Source: Baffinella frigidus
Taxonomy: Eukaryota > Cryptophyceae > Cryptomonadales > Baffinellaceae
NCBI GenBank assembly: GCA_026770585.1
Contig: MU646730.1
Span: 220,399-242,291 of the forward strand
Direction of reading: 5' to 3'
DNA: 21,893 nucleotides
The notes under the pieces were generated by a model. That model saw only the letters and a list, made by a program, of their open reading frames with translations, was not told the DNA's origin and made no database searches. Shown piece by piece: positions 1-7,031 of the stretch (position 1 is the first letter of the stretch; each line of letters begins with the position of its first letter). Made by a program: the position numbers and the translations under genes.

Positions 1-53
1 GGGTTTGGGGTTTGGGGTTTGGGGTTTGGGGTTTGGGGTTTGGGGTGTGGGGC
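1..53 (+). repeat. Telomere-like tract, TTTGGGG variant
   Basis: Seven-base periodic GGGTTTG repeats, almost perfect for six units and then decaying to GGGTGTGGGGCG. This is a G-rich variant of the TTTAGGG class. The window begins inside it, so its true left limit is unknown. It is interstitial rather than a chromosome end, because unrelated sequence follows. Confidence 0.85.
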
Positions 54-112
54 GTTCGGACTGCTGAGCTCATTCAGTTCCATATTCTATACACGCAACA
101 CATGGGGTGGGG

Positions 113-326
113 TGTTCAGGGTTTAGGGTTCAGGGGTTGGGGGTTGGGGTTTAGGGTTGAGGGTTTAGGGTTTAGCATTTAGGGTTTAGGGGACAGGGTT
201 TAGGGTTTAGGGTTTAGGGTGTAGGGTTTAGCATTTAGGGTGTAGGGGACAGGGTTTAGGGTTTGGGGTTTGGGGTTTGGGTTTAGGGTTTAGGGTTTGG
301 GTTGAAGGGTTCAGGGTTCAGGGGTG
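113..326 (+). repeat. Degenerate TTTAGGG telomere-like tract
   Basis: Mixed TTTAGGG, TTCAGGG, TTTGGGG and GTGTAGGG units. An internal duplication is visible: the motif TTTAGCATTTAGGG followed by GGGGACAGGG occurs twice (about 172-196 and 227-256). An open frame starting here reads through the tract but is only telomere-like low complexity. Confidence 0.85.
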
Positions 327-462
327 CAAACCTTGTGAGCGAGGAGGAGGATGGTTCAAAGTTCCGGGTATCGCATGTACATACAAAACTACCACCCCCC
401 AGGACCACCATAGGGCCCTAGGCACAGGCCTACTGTACGGTCGTAGGAGGTGGCAGTTTCTC
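327..462. other. Unassigned, with a recurrent 45-bp motif
   Basis: No gene seen. Positions 331-375 match a motif found again at about 1174-1213 and 1383-1432: GAGCGAG/CGCGAGAAGAA, then GTTCYGGGTATCGCATG. The three copies differ by substitutions and small indels, so this is a dispersed repeat. Confidence 0.5.
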
Positions 463-682
463 ATGAGCGAGGTACCCCTGTACTCACAGGGGTATCAGCC
501 GTCTGACCTGTACAGGTCGGGACGGAGCAGTGGAGGCAGCACACGCAAGGCAGTCACCTCGGACAGTTGGCTTCGGCGTCCGCGTGACCGGTCACGCGGG
601 CGTTCACGAGCCTGCCGGCGGGGCTGTTCTGGCACTCACAGGGGTATCAACCGTCTGACCTGTACAGGGGTACCTCGCTCAT
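463..682. repeat. Foldback element interrupted by an insertion
   Basis: Perfect 21-bp inverted repeats sit at 463-483 and 662-682 (arm begins ATGAGCGAGGTACCCCTGTA). Removing the insert at 517-633 plus one direct-repeat copy collapses this to a hairpin of about 68 bp with a 26-27-base loop, so the palindrome-core element appears to have landed in an older small foldback. A solitary arm of the same sequence lies at about 4441-4459. Confidence 0.7.
482..668 (+). mobile_element. Palindrome-core insertion, copy 1, with 35-bp direct repeats
   Basis: Direct repeats 482-516 and 634-668 (35 bp, one mismatch) bracket an insert at 517-633. Positions 546-629 are identical over 84 bp to 6907-6990 and include the perfect palindrome CGCGTGACCGGTCACGCG and the GC-rich 3' hairpin GCCTGCCGGCGGGGC, ending GGGGCTGTTC. 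The left 29 bases of the insert (517-545) are unrelated to the other copies. No coding capacity is apparent. I infer a short inserted element with a long target duplication. Confidence 0.75.
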
Positions 683-715
683 CCTCTCCTCCTCCCTTTG
701 TCTCACTCGGGTTGA

Positions 716-774
716 CTGTCGGACTATCCTCAAGTTGACAGGCTGGGTTCGCGGTACAAATCCGTCAACTTTGG
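716..774 (-). mobile_element. GTTGAC/GTCAAC hairpin element, copy 1
   Basis: On the minus strand this reads CCAAAGTTGACGGATTTGTA, then CCGCGAACCCAG, then GTCAACTT and GGATAGTCCG. The inverted ends AAGTTGAC/GTCAACTT enclose about 24 bases. Related copies lie at 1461, 1603, 3479, 5357, 7328 and 19330 in both orientations. No clear direct repeats flank this copy. Confidence 0.65.
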
Positions 775-808
775 AGTGAACAAGAGCCTTGGCGTTGAAC
801 CCACATTC

Positions 809-960
809 ATAGGATAACGGACTAAAAATGGGGTAGTTGGGCCTACGGTATTGACTACGGTAGGCCGTAGGGGCCTAAGGGGGCTCCTACGAAAAACCGT
901 ACGGCCTACCGTAGGTAATGCGGTAGGCGTAACTACCCCATTTTCAGTCTGTTACCCTAT
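809..960. mobile_element. MITE-like element with 30-bp TIRs
   Basis: Terminal inverted repeats at 809-838 and 931-960 share 27 of 30 bases (outer end ATAGG.TAAC, inner end AAATGGGGTAGTT). The 152-bp element carries inner inverted motifs built from CCTACGGTA/TACCGTAGG that resemble the interior of the CACACAGCGG family (1993, 12400, 20081). There is no coding capacity and no clear target duplication. Confidence 0.75.
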
Positions 961-1245
961 CAACATAGACTGAGGCAGAGCTACCCACGAAAGAGTGTAG
1001 GGCAGAGTGACCGACAGGAGAAATAGTAGAATTCCACAATTTCTCAAGTTCACAAGTGGACATTCTTCCCACAGAAAAATCGAAATTTCGGAAAGTTGTT
1101 ACACATTCCGTGTGAACTGGCTTGTTTTCCCAGGTCAGCCCTACACTCTTGCGTGGAGATGGTGAGTAAACCTCGAGCGCGAGAAGAACGACGACCGAGA
1201 GTTCTGGGTATCGCAAGGCGCATGACCTTTACAAATCGGGAAAGG
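961..1245. other. Unassigned
   Basis: No gene seen. The short motif TGAGGCAGAGC (971-981) recurs near 7443. A copy of the 45-bp GTATCGCA motif is at about 1174-1213. Overlapping open frames on both strands lack protein-like composition or recognisable motifs. Confidence 0.4.
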
Positions 1246-1370
1246 CGAGGGGCCACCAAACCGGGTGCGTCACGGGTGTGTCCAACACGCTCCGCGGTAG
1301 CATCCCTACAACTCCCTGGTACAAACTGAAACTCCCTGGTACAAACTAAAATGTGTTTTAAGTATTTTAA
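1246..1370 (+). repeat. CTGGTACAAACTAAAA satellite unit
   Basis: The unit contains CCACCAAACCGGGTG, GTGTCCAACACGCTCCGCGG, then two tandem copies of ACTCCCTGGTACAAACT(G/A)AAA. Further units of this family are at 2340-2760, 2819-2939 (inverted), about 12180-12250, 12540-13060 and 20540-20640. Confidence 0.75.
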
Positions 1371-1422
1371 GTAGTAAGCAGGACCTCGTGCGCGAGAAGA
1401 AGGATGGCTGAGAGTTCTGGGT

Positions 1423-1686
1423 ATCGCATGTACATCCTCTCCTCCTCCTGGGCACCACCCAAAGTTGACGGATTTGTACCACACACCCAGCATGTCAACT
1501 TAAGAATAGTCCGCCATCGCATGTACATCCTCTCCTCCTCCTGAACCCTCCACCAGATTCAGGTTCAGTAGGTGAGACCAGGCTAAAGGCTCAGTTCGGC
1601 TCGAAAGTTGACGGATTTGTACCACAAACCTAGCATGTCAACTTAAGAATAGTCCGCCATCGCATGTACATCCTCTCCTCCTCTTG
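1423..1686 (+). mobile_element. Two GTTGAC hairpin insertions between three 28-bp direct repeats
   Basis: The 28-bp sequence beginning ATCGCATGTACATCC occurs at 1423-1450, 1516-1543 and 1659-1686 (the last with one mismatch). Between them lie inserts 1451-1515 and 1544-1658. Both inserts end with the same hairpin element (AAAGTTGACGGATTTGTACC to AATAGTCCGCC), but their 5' parts are unrelated and of different length (about 10 and 60 bases). The constant 3' end abuts the direct repeat exactly both times, as in the palindrome-core family. Confidence 0.75.
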
Positions 1687-1837
1687 AAACCTGCGAGCGT
1701 TTCAGCTTGAATGTTAAAACCTATTAGGTTTTAAAGACCGTATGAGTTTTTACAACGCAACGTTTCGAGCCGCGTGGTACAAATCGAAGTCCCGAAATCT
1801 CGAAGTCGGGAAATTGAAACGCGGCCAGCATGTACCA
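1687..1837. other. Unassigned, short internal repeats
   Basis: No gene seen. The stretch holds a short repeated motif (CGAAGTCCCGAAATCT followed by CGAAGTCGGGAAATTG) and an inverted GTTTCGAGCCGCG / CGCGGCC pair. GTCTCGAAGTCTCGAAGT at 14143 is similar in style. Confidence 0.35.
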
Positions 1838-1984
1838 GAATCTCATTTCGGAACAAGACAGATTATGTCCCGCTATCTTAGGCTTCCGACGCCGAAGTTA
1901 AGGGATATGCTATTTTAGGCATACAATGATGCTATCTTACGCCTTTTTATGTGACAAGATTCTGGTATGTTCCGAGGTGAAATC
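1838..1984 (+). mobile_element. MITE family B, copy 1 (CCAGAATCTGTCC ends)
   Basis: Inverted ends: left CTCATTTCGGAACAAGACAG, right the reverse complement of GATTTCACCTCGGAACATAC. The interior carries CGCTATCTTAGGC and TATGCTATTTTAGGCATACA. Other copies are at 13523-13674 (opposite orientation), 14887-15030 and 15247-15350 (left end missing). No open frame is shared between copies. Confidence 0.75.
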
Positions 1985-1992
1985 GCGCTACC

Positions 1993-2151
1993 CACACAGC
2001 GGACTTCCAAGGGATTTTGAATAACCCCTAAGCGATAAGAACTACGACCCTACCGTAGGCAACCCGTAGGGACGTATGGGGGTTCCTACAGACAAGGTAA
2101 CGGAAAGGTGGCCCGATTTGGGCCGAAAATCCCTTCGTAGCCCGCTGTGTG
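1993..2151 (+). mobile_element. MITE family C, copy 1 (CACACAGCGG ends)
   Basis: Terminal inverted repeats CACACAGCGG...AAGGGATTTT and the matching AAAATCCCTT...CCGCTGTGTG define a 159-bp element. The interior has CTACGACCCTACCGTAGGCA and GTTCCTAC, also present in copies at 12400-12550 (inverted) and 20081-20250. One isolated end lies at 19250-19280. It is non-coding. Confidence 0.8.
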
Positions 2152-2190
2152 AAAACTGAAACGAGTTTCTGAAACACCCTGGTGCAAACT

Positions 2191-2330
2191 TCATCTCCAC
2201 AAAAGGATTAATCAATTGCTTTTGGCGCCACGAAATTTACTACACAAATGCTTTACTACTACTTTTATGAGCAAATCGTGTAGTAATTTTCGTTGCCCAA
2301 AAGCAATTAATTAATACTTGTATGGAGATT
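2191..2330. mobile_element. Foldback MITE inserted in satellite, 5-bp TSD
   Basis: Long imperfect inverted arms (outer CATCTCC/GGAGATT, middle CAATTGCTTTTGG, inner CGAAATTTACTACACAA) fold the whole 140-bp element. It interrupts a satellite unit: the left flank ends AAACT (2186-2190) and the right flank restarts AAACT (2331-2335). Excising the element and one AAACT restores the satellite consensus GGTGCAAACTAAAAC, so insertion with a 5-bp duplication is directly visible. The inner arm motif is shared with elements at 14278 and 15123. Confidence 0.85.
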
Positions 2331-2339
2331 AAACTAAAA

Positions 2340-2778
2340 CAGAGGTGGCTCATAACCTGGTACCCTGGGCCCTTAACCATAACCCCCAAACCTGGTACCC
2401 ACGGAAAAGAAAGTCACCAAACCGGGTGTGTCCAGCACGCTCCGCGGTACCATTCCTAAAACTCCCTGGTACAAAAAAAAACTCCCTGGTACAAACTAAA
2501 ACGTGCCCCGCGCTCTTTTCACCACACGGATTTGGAGCCGCCAGCCTACGTTCTGAAGGAAAAGCTCCAATCCCCTACTAGGGGATAAACCAAAACAGGA
2601 GTGACTCATAACCTGGTGTCCGCGGAAGAGAAAGCCACCAAACCGGGTGTGTCCAGCACGCTCCCTGGTAGCATCCCTAAAACTCCCTGGTACAGACTAA
2701 AACTCCCTGGTACAAACTAAAACTCGTGGTTCAAAATAAGGAAGTAACCTGGTGCCCGCGGAAGAGAAAGCCCCCCCC
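2340..2778 (+). repeat. CTGGTACAAACTAAAA satellite array
   Basis: About two and a half units. Each has CATAACCTGGT, GCGGAAGAGAAAG, CACCAAACCGGGTGTGTCC, AGCACGCTCC and paired ACTCCCTGGTACAAACTAAA motifs. Units differ by indels. A short palindrome CCCCTACTAGGGG is at 2572-2584. An open frame at 2345-2581 is simply satellite. Confidence 0.75.
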
Positions 2779-2980
2779 CAGCTCCTTGTGCGTCGGAAAC
2801 ACGATTATCGCCCCTGCAGTTGACCCACGTGTTAGTTTGTACCAGGGAGATTTAGTTTGTACCGGGGATTTTTAAGAATGCTACCGCGGAGCGTGCTGGA
2901 CACACCCGGGACACGCCCGGTTTGGTGGCGGACAGGCCCCAGGCTCCGTGTGCGTCGGAAGCACGATTATCGATCCTGCA
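2779..2980 (-). repeat. Inverted satellite unit between 40-bp direct repeats
   Basis: Direct repeats 2779-2818 and 2940-2980 (motif GTGCGTCGGAA.CACGATTAT, several mismatches) bracket 2819-2939, a satellite unit in reverse orientation: TTAGTTTGTACCAGGGAGA, then CCGCGGAGCGTGCTGGACAC, then GGTTTGGTGGC. Neighbouring satellite units at 2340-2760 are in direct orientation. This is another case of an insert bracketed by a long direct repeat, but older. Confidence 0.6.
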
Positions 2981-3004
2981 AAACCGTGTTTTCATTTTCC
3001 CCTG

Positions 3005-3033
3005 CAATATTTCGGCAAGTTGCCGAAATATTG
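3005..3033. repeat. 29-bp hairpin
   Basis: CAATATTTCGGCA and TGCCGAAATATTG form 13-bp perfect arms around a 3-base loop. It abuts the left end of the family A MITE that follows; the final TATTG overlaps that element's TA and TTG terminus. Confidence 0.8.
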
Positions 3034-3265
3034 TAGAAATGGGCTCCGCGCGGATTCAAGGTCAGACCAGGAAATGAGGTCAGGAGATGAAAAAACGTCG
3101 AAAATGAACTTTTATGCAATCTTAGGCATGGGCAAGATGCCCAAAATAGAATCAACCAACCGTAACACAGCACAAAATCGATTTTTCGTCAAAAACGTTT
3201 TTTTGACGTTCCTGACCTCCTTATCTCACGTTCTATAAATCCGCGCGGAGCCCATTTCTACAATA
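3029..3265. mobile_element. MITE family A, copy 1 (TTGTAGAAATGGGC ends, TA target)
   Basis: Terminal inverted repeats of about 25 bp begin TTGTAGAAATGGGCTCCGCG and are bounded by TA on both sides, fitting a TA target duplication as in Tc1/mariner-type (Stowaway-like) MITEs. The interior includes ACTTTTATGCAATCTTAGGC and a GTTCCTGACCTCCTTA stretch shared with 4489-4713. Open frames across it on both strands have no transposase features. Confidence 0.85.
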
Positions 3266-3476
3266 GCGCAAGTTGGCAAACGTTGACGTTTTCTCTAAAG
3301 TGGTTCCCTGGAGTTTCGGGTTGAAAAGCATCTAGCTAATTCTCAGTCTGATTGAGTTTCGGAAGCTCTAAGCCCTGGATGGCGTTTTATTTCCTATGTA
3401 CTTTTAGATACCCCCCTTTTAATACTTCAAGATACCCCCCTTTTAGATTTGGTACCCCTGTTTTAGATTTGAGTCT
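3266..3476. other. Unassigned, with short GATACCCCCC repeats
   Basis: No gene seen. At about 3406-3465 the motif GATACCCCCCTTTTA occurs twice, followed by a degenerate third copy GGTACCCCTGTTTTAGA (period about 25). Frames over it are low complexity. Confidence 0.4.
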
Positions 3477-3530
3477 CCAAAGTTGACGGATTTGTACCAC
3501 GAACCCAGGATGACAACTTGAGAAAGACGT
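3477..3530 (+). mobile_element. GTTGAC/GTCAAC hairpin element, copy 4
   Basis: CCAAAGTTGACGGATTTGTA, CCACGAACCCAG, then GACAACTTGAGAA. It is close to the copies at 1461 and 1604 but decayed at the 3' end. A longer relative with ends AAGTTGACGG and GACGTCAACTTT lies at 3595-3662. Confidence 0.55.
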
Positions 3531-3594
3531 CCAGGGCTGATAGCTTCTGCAACGAGATTGGGTGCGAGGTTGGCGGGTTGGCGGCCTATTGTTA

Positions 3595-4100
3595 AGTTGA
3601 CGGTGCGGGGTTGCGGTACGCACTACTGTGGGATTCGATGCAAACCCACGACGTCAACTTTAAAACAGTCGGTCAACTTTGGAGGTACCGTGGATCTCTC
3701 CGGGACTGTCGGACGAGATTTCGACAGAGCAAAGCGGCCTCTCGATCGGATCTCATGACCCTACGGTAGCAAACCCCTAGGGACCTAGGGAGTTCCTACG
3801 GGGGGGGGATAGATGGCTGTCCACTCTGAGAGTAGACTCCTAGGGGAAATTGACCCGGATCCAACCCGATTTGGTTCGCTTTGGGTTGCTGGTGGTTGGA
3901 GATGAATGTCTCCGGGTTTGTGGTAGAACCCCACAACGTCAACTTCACAATAGTCGGTCAACTACGTCAACTTTACATTAGCCCGCCAACTTGACAATAG
4001 TCCGTCAACTTTACAACAGTCTGTCAACTTTGGAGGTACCGTGGATGTCTCCGGGAGATTCGAGCGAGATTTCGACCGAGTGGAGCGACTTATCGACAAA
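3595..4100 (+). repeat. GTCAACTTT-rich duplicated block
   Basis: A segment of about 75 bp (CAACTTTGGAGGTACCGTGG, then GAGATTTCGACNGAG) occurs at about 3656-3727 and again at about 4006-4081, period about 350. Between them are a family C-like fragment (3758-3805, GACCCTACGGTAGC) and, at 3938-4032, six GTCAACTT/GCCAACTT motifs spaced about 15-30 bp, several followed by ACAATAGTC or ACAACAGTC. The spacing suggests repeated short insertions or tandem expansion of the hairpin-element end. Confidence 0.55.
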
Positions 4101-4103
4101 CTG

Positions 4104-4299
4104 GTTTTGGGGTTTGGGGTTTGAGGTTTGGGGGTTTGGGGTTCGGGGTTTGGGGTTTGGTGTTTGGGGTCTGGGGTTGGTGTTTGTGGTTTGGTGTTTG
4201 TGGTTTGGTGTTTGTGGTTTGGTGTTTGTGGTTTGGTGTTTGGTGTTTGGTGTTTGGTGTTTGGTGTTTGGTGTTTGGTGTTTGGTGTTTGGTGTTTGG
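4104..4299 (+). repeat. Telomere-like tract with homogenised TGTTTGG array
   Basis: It starts as TTTGGGG units, passes through about four copies of a 14-bp dimer (TGTTTGTGGTTTGG) and ends as about ten near-perfect 7-bp TGTTTGG units (about 4229-4299). The long frames on both strands are translations of the 7-mer only. Confidence 0.85.
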
Positions 4300-4488
4300 A
4301 CTAGTGACAGTCAAACATTTGTGTAGTAATTTTCGTTCGCAGATTCTGAAATAAAACACCTATCCCCGGAATAATGTGTGTAATCAGACGAGACACACTC
4401 ACTAGAAAGACACATCAGGACGCGACACTTTCAACAGATATGAGCGAGGTACCCCTGTAGAGAGCCCGGGCCGGGCCCTACACCATAT
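4300..4488. other. Unassigned, with MITE arm fragments
   Basis: No gene seen. TTTGTGTAGTAATTTTCGTT at 4318-4337 matches the inner arm of the foldback family (2191, 14278, 15123). The GAGCGAGGTACCCCTGTA arm at about 4442-4459 matches 463-483. A small GC palindrome CCCGGGCCGGG lies at 4466-4476. Confidence 0.45.
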
Positions 4489-4714
4489 ATTGTAGAAATG
4501 GGCTCCGCGCGAAATCAAGGTCAGACGAGGAGGTCAGGAAATTCGAAAAAATCGTCGAAAATGGACTTTTATGCTATCTTAGGCAAAGGCAAGATTCCTA
4601 AAATAGACCCAAACACCCGGAACATGCCACAAAACGGAAACAATCGATTGTTTGGTGTTCCTGATCTCCTTACCTGACGTTCTAAAATTCCGCGCGGAGC
4701 CCATTTCTACAATA
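4488..4714. mobile_element. MITE family A, copy 2
   Basis: The same terminal repeats as 3029-3265 (TTGTAGAAATGGGCTCCGCG and inverse), again bounded by TA. Shared interior: ACTTTTATGCTATCTTAGGC and GTTCCTGATCTCCTTA. The element is about 225 bp, roughly 10 bp shorter than copy 1 because of internal indels. It is non-coding. Confidence 0.85.
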
Positions 4715-4725
4715 TCAGGACACGA

Positions 4726-4891
4726 TAGAGCGCTTGCGGGAAAACTTGGCCCATTTCAAAGAGAAACCTTTTCAGAATGTGTACCAGAATCGTTTAGATG
4801 GATCGTTTACATGTCACGTCATGGTACACAATTCTCAATTTCTGAAAAAGATTCTTCTTGCAATCGGCCAAGTTTTCCCGCAAGCGCTCTA
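4726..4891. mobile_element. Family E inverted-repeat element, perfect 26-bp TIRs
   Basis: Arms 4726-4751 and 4866-4891 are perfect inverse copies (TAGAGCGCTTGCGGGAAAAC then TTGGCC). The terminal TAGAGC...GCTCTA is shared with elements at 14018 and 17231, suggesting a TA-targeted family with changing inner arms. The interior has weaker nested inverted motifs (GAATGTGTACC/GGTACACAATTC). Open frames here are not protein-like. Confidence 0.85.
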
Positions 4892-4900
4892 CCCCCACCA

Positions 4901-5113
4901 CCACTCGAGGCTGGAAGTGGGACCATTTTGAATGTGGGGTTGTTACATTTAGTACCAGTCACGGGCAGGCTTGGTCACGTATCTCGGGTTACATAACCCG
5001 AGATACGTGACCAAACGACCCTGTTTGTGTGAAAATTACTACACAGCGGTCCACTTGTAAAGGACTTGTAAAGTTAAAACTTTTAAAATTGTCACACTTC
5101 TAGCCTCGAGTGG
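4901..5113 (+). mobile_element. Family D MITE, copy 1, with central palindrome
   Basis: Terminal repeats CCACTCGAGGCTGGAAGTG and inverse CACTTCTAGCCTCGAGTGG. The 10-bp sequence ACCCCCACCA flanks it perfectly on both sides (4891-4900 and 5114-5123), consistent with a target duplication. The centre (4971-5014) is a 44-base palindrome with perfect 21-bp arms and a 2-base spacer. The interior also carries GAAAATTACTACACA. A second copy, interior inverted relative to its TIRs, is at 7670-7880. Confidence 0.85.
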
Positions 5114-5305
5114 ACCCCCACCAGGACGCATCTCATGAGAAAGAGTTACGAGCCCTTCTTTCTCAGGGGGAAAAGAGGGGCTCGTAACCTGCCAATTGAA
5201 GGGCTAAACCCTAAACCCCAACCCCAAAATTCGAGCCCCCCAAATCTACATTCGAACCCCCGAACCCCCGAACCCTGAACCCTAACCCCTCACCCCGAAT
5301 CCAGA
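5114..5305. repeat. C-rich telomere-like tract between short repeats
   Basis: CTCGTAACCTGCCAATTGAA at about 5181-5200 is followed by CCCTAAACCCC-type repeats (5204-5300, minus-strand telomere-like). CCTGCCAACTGAAG then restarts at 5306. The telomere-like tract thus appears inserted into a CCTGCCARTTGAAGGG sequence, with about 16 bp repeated on each side. Confidence 0.6.
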
Positions 5306-5530
5306 CCTGCCAACTGAAGTGTAGGTACCCTTCACCAACGCCGAAGAGGCACTTGGCGACTATTCGTAAGTTGACACGCTGGGGTCCGCGGTACAAACCC
5401 GTCAACTTTGGCGCGGGAAAGCGCCCGGGGGAGGCAAAGTGGCGAGCCCGAATAGACTGGGAAGGATAAGGGCTCGTAACCTGCCAGTTGAAGGGCAGAT
5501 ACCCTTCACCAACGCCGAAGAGGCACTTGG
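5306..5530 (-). mobile_element. GTTGAC hairpin insertion between 51-bp direct repeats
   Basis: Direct repeats 5306-5356 and 5480-5530 (51 bp, 5 mismatches) bracket insert 5357-5479. On the minus strand the insert runs from unrelated filler through CCCCCGGGCGCTTTCCCGCG, AAAGTTGACGGGTTTGTACC and GTCAACTTACGAATAGTCG, and that 3' end directly abuts the direct repeat, as at 1423-1686. The hairpin GGGCGC...GCGCC upstream of the GTTGAC stem is shared with copies at 7300 and 19395. Confidence 0.7.
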
Positions 5531-5846
5531 TGAACGTGACCGCCCTGCACAGTGCCGTGAATGGGAAGGAGTCAATGGCTCCAAAACCGGACCCGTTCTA
5601 AGGGTGTCCTTTTAGTACTGTCACGCCCGGAATTAGTAAGCAGCCGGTACAGAAAATTACTACCGACACGTCCAATAAATACACTCCGATTTGCACAGAT
5701 GGCCCCAGCGTGTGTCAGCGGAGCTGTCTTTCAGTTGCGGGGAAGCAGAGCTCTTGGGAAAAACACCTTGGACACTTCAAACACCAACAGTTCAAACACC
5801 ACATTCACCAACGCCGAAGAGGCACTTGGTGAACGTGACCGCCCTG
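5505..5846 (+). repeat. 256-bp insert between perfect 43-bp direct repeats
   Basis: TTCACCAACGCCGAAGAGGC is the start of a 43-bp sequence that is identical at 5505-5547 and 5804-5846. The insert (5548-5803) is not recognised; it has AAAATTACTAC (5652) and repeated CTTCAAACACCAACAG/GTTCAAACACCACA near its right end. In both copies the repeat is open as FTNAEEALGERDRP on the + strand, a coding-like remnant. No gene is claimed. Confidence 0.6.
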
Positions 5847-5861
5847 GGTTTTTGGATGAAG

Positions 5862-6125
5862 GATTAGGGTGTAGGGTGTGGGGTTTATGGTTTGGGGTTT
5901 GAGGTTTGGGGTTTGGGGTTTGGGGTTTGGGGTTTGGGGTTTGGGGTTTGGGGGTTGGGGTTCAGGTTTTAGGGTTAGGGTTCAGGGGTCAGGGTTTAGG
6001 GTTTGTGGTCTGGGGTTTAGGGTTCAGTGTTTAGGGTTTGGGGTTTATGGGTAAGGGGTTAGGGTTTATGGTTTATGGGTGAGGGGTTAGGGTCCAGGGT
6101 ATATGGTTTCTGGTGTTTGGTTTAG
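5862..6125 (+). repeat. Telomere-like tract
   Basis: GTGTAGGG, TTTGGGG (about eight clean units near 5895-5950), then mixed TTTAGGG, TTCAGGG and TTTATGGG variants. It ends at a non-telomeric module GGACAGGGTGCCGTACCCTT. Confidence 0.85.
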
Positions 6126-6578
6126 AGTTGGACAGGGTGCCGTACCCTTCGCCTTTCTCACCCTCCTCGTTTTCCTCTTTCTCATCCTCAGAGTTCAGGG
6201 TTTGATGGTTCAGGGTCGGACAGGGTGCCCTAAAACCTTAACCCCAAACCCCACACCCGAAACCCCACACCCGAAACCCGAAACCCGAAAACCCGACCCC
6301 CAACCCCCAACCCCCAACCCCTAAACCCTAAATCAGGATGAGATCTGGGCGTACCCTTCGTCTTTCGGGTTCGGGGTTAGGGGTTGGGGTTTAGGGTTTA
6401 GAGGTTAAGGGTGTGGGGTTCAGGTTTTGGGGTTAGGGTTCAGGGTTCCGGGTTCCGGGTTCAGGGTTCAGGGTTCCGGGTTCCGGGTTCAGGGTTTGGG
6501 GTTTAGGGTTTAGTGTTGGACAGGGTGCCGTACCCTTCGCCTTTCTCATCCTCCTCGTTTTCCTCCTGCTCATCCTGT
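6126..6578 (-). repeat. Duplicated acidic coding-like module with telomere-like filler
   Basis: A module of about 63 bp (GTTGGACAGGGTGCCGTACC, then CTTCGCCTTTCTCA, CCTCGTTTTCCTC) occurs at about 6127-6190 and 6514-6577. On the minus strand both copies read an acidic peptide of the form EDEKEENEEGEKGEGYGTLS. Between them are a G-rich telomere-like stretch, a C-rich one (6231-6332, CCCGAAAC/CCCCAAC units), a partial module copy (6345-6363) and another G-rich tract (6366-6513). I read this as a degraded, duplicated coding fragment, not a gene. Confidence 0.5.
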
Positions 6579-6830
6579 TGAGGGGTTTGGTATTTAGGGT
6601 GTGGTGTTTCGGGTCTGGTGTTTGGGTTTTGGTGTTTGGTGTTTGGTGTTTCGGGTGTGGTATTTCAGGTTTTGGGTTTCGGGTGTGGTGTGTGGGGTTT
6701 GGCGTTTGGGTTTTGGGTTTTCGGGTGTGGTGTTTGGTGTTTGGGGTGGGGATTCGGGGTTTCAGTTGTAAGATTTTTGGGGTTAGGGTTTAAGGTTTAG
6801 GGTTTAGGGTTTAGGGTGTACGGTCTACCT
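6579..6830 (+). repeat. Telomere-like tract, GTGTTTGG/TTTCGGG variants
   Basis: Units of TGTTTGG, TTTCGGG and GTGTGG give way to clean TTTAGGG at 6783-6820. The open frames here are translations of the degenerate 7-mer. Confidence 0.8.
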
Positions 6831-6851
6831 CTAACTCTTCAACGATTTCGC

Positions 6852-7031
6852 CCGCGTCCCCCACCCCCAAGTAGTTCGGGTTTCGGGTTTCAGTTTCTGT
6901 ACAACACAAGGCAGTCACCTCGGACAGTTGGCTTCGGCGTCCGCGTGACCGGTCACGCGGGCGTTCACGAGCCTGCCGGCGGGGCTGTTCCGCGTCCCCC
7001 ACCCCCAAGTGGTTCGGGTTTCGGGTTTCAG
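6852..7031 (+). mobile_element. Palindrome-core insertion, copy 2, with 42-bp direct repeats
   Basis: Direct repeats 6852-6893 and 6990-7031 (42 bp, one mismatch; contain GTCCCCCACCCCCAAGT) bracket insert 6894-6989. Positions 6907-6990 are identical to 546-629 over 84 bp, but the flanking direct repeat and the first 13 bases of the insert differ from copy 1. The target exists without the insert, in diverged form, at about 7169-7200 (GATTTCGCCCCCGTCCCC). This supports true insertion rather than duplication of a composite. Confidence 0.8.

Noticed and set aside
1-53. True chromosome end
   Set aside because: The + strand shows G-rich repeats at the left edge, the wrong orientation for a left terminus, and the tract is degenerate and interstitial.
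482-668. Introner-like (intron-creating) element
   Set aside because: Insert ends do not consistently give GT...AG when spliced at the duplicated target, and the targets are mostly repeats; not excluded for other genomic copies.
277-738. 153-residue + frame starting in telomere-like DNA
   Set aside because: Runs from a telomere-like tract through a foldback and the palindrome-core insert; no protein-like composition.
4090-4359. NTKHQTP repeat protein on the minus strand
   Set aside because: Direct translation of the TGTTTGG array; a 7-mer keeps all frames open.
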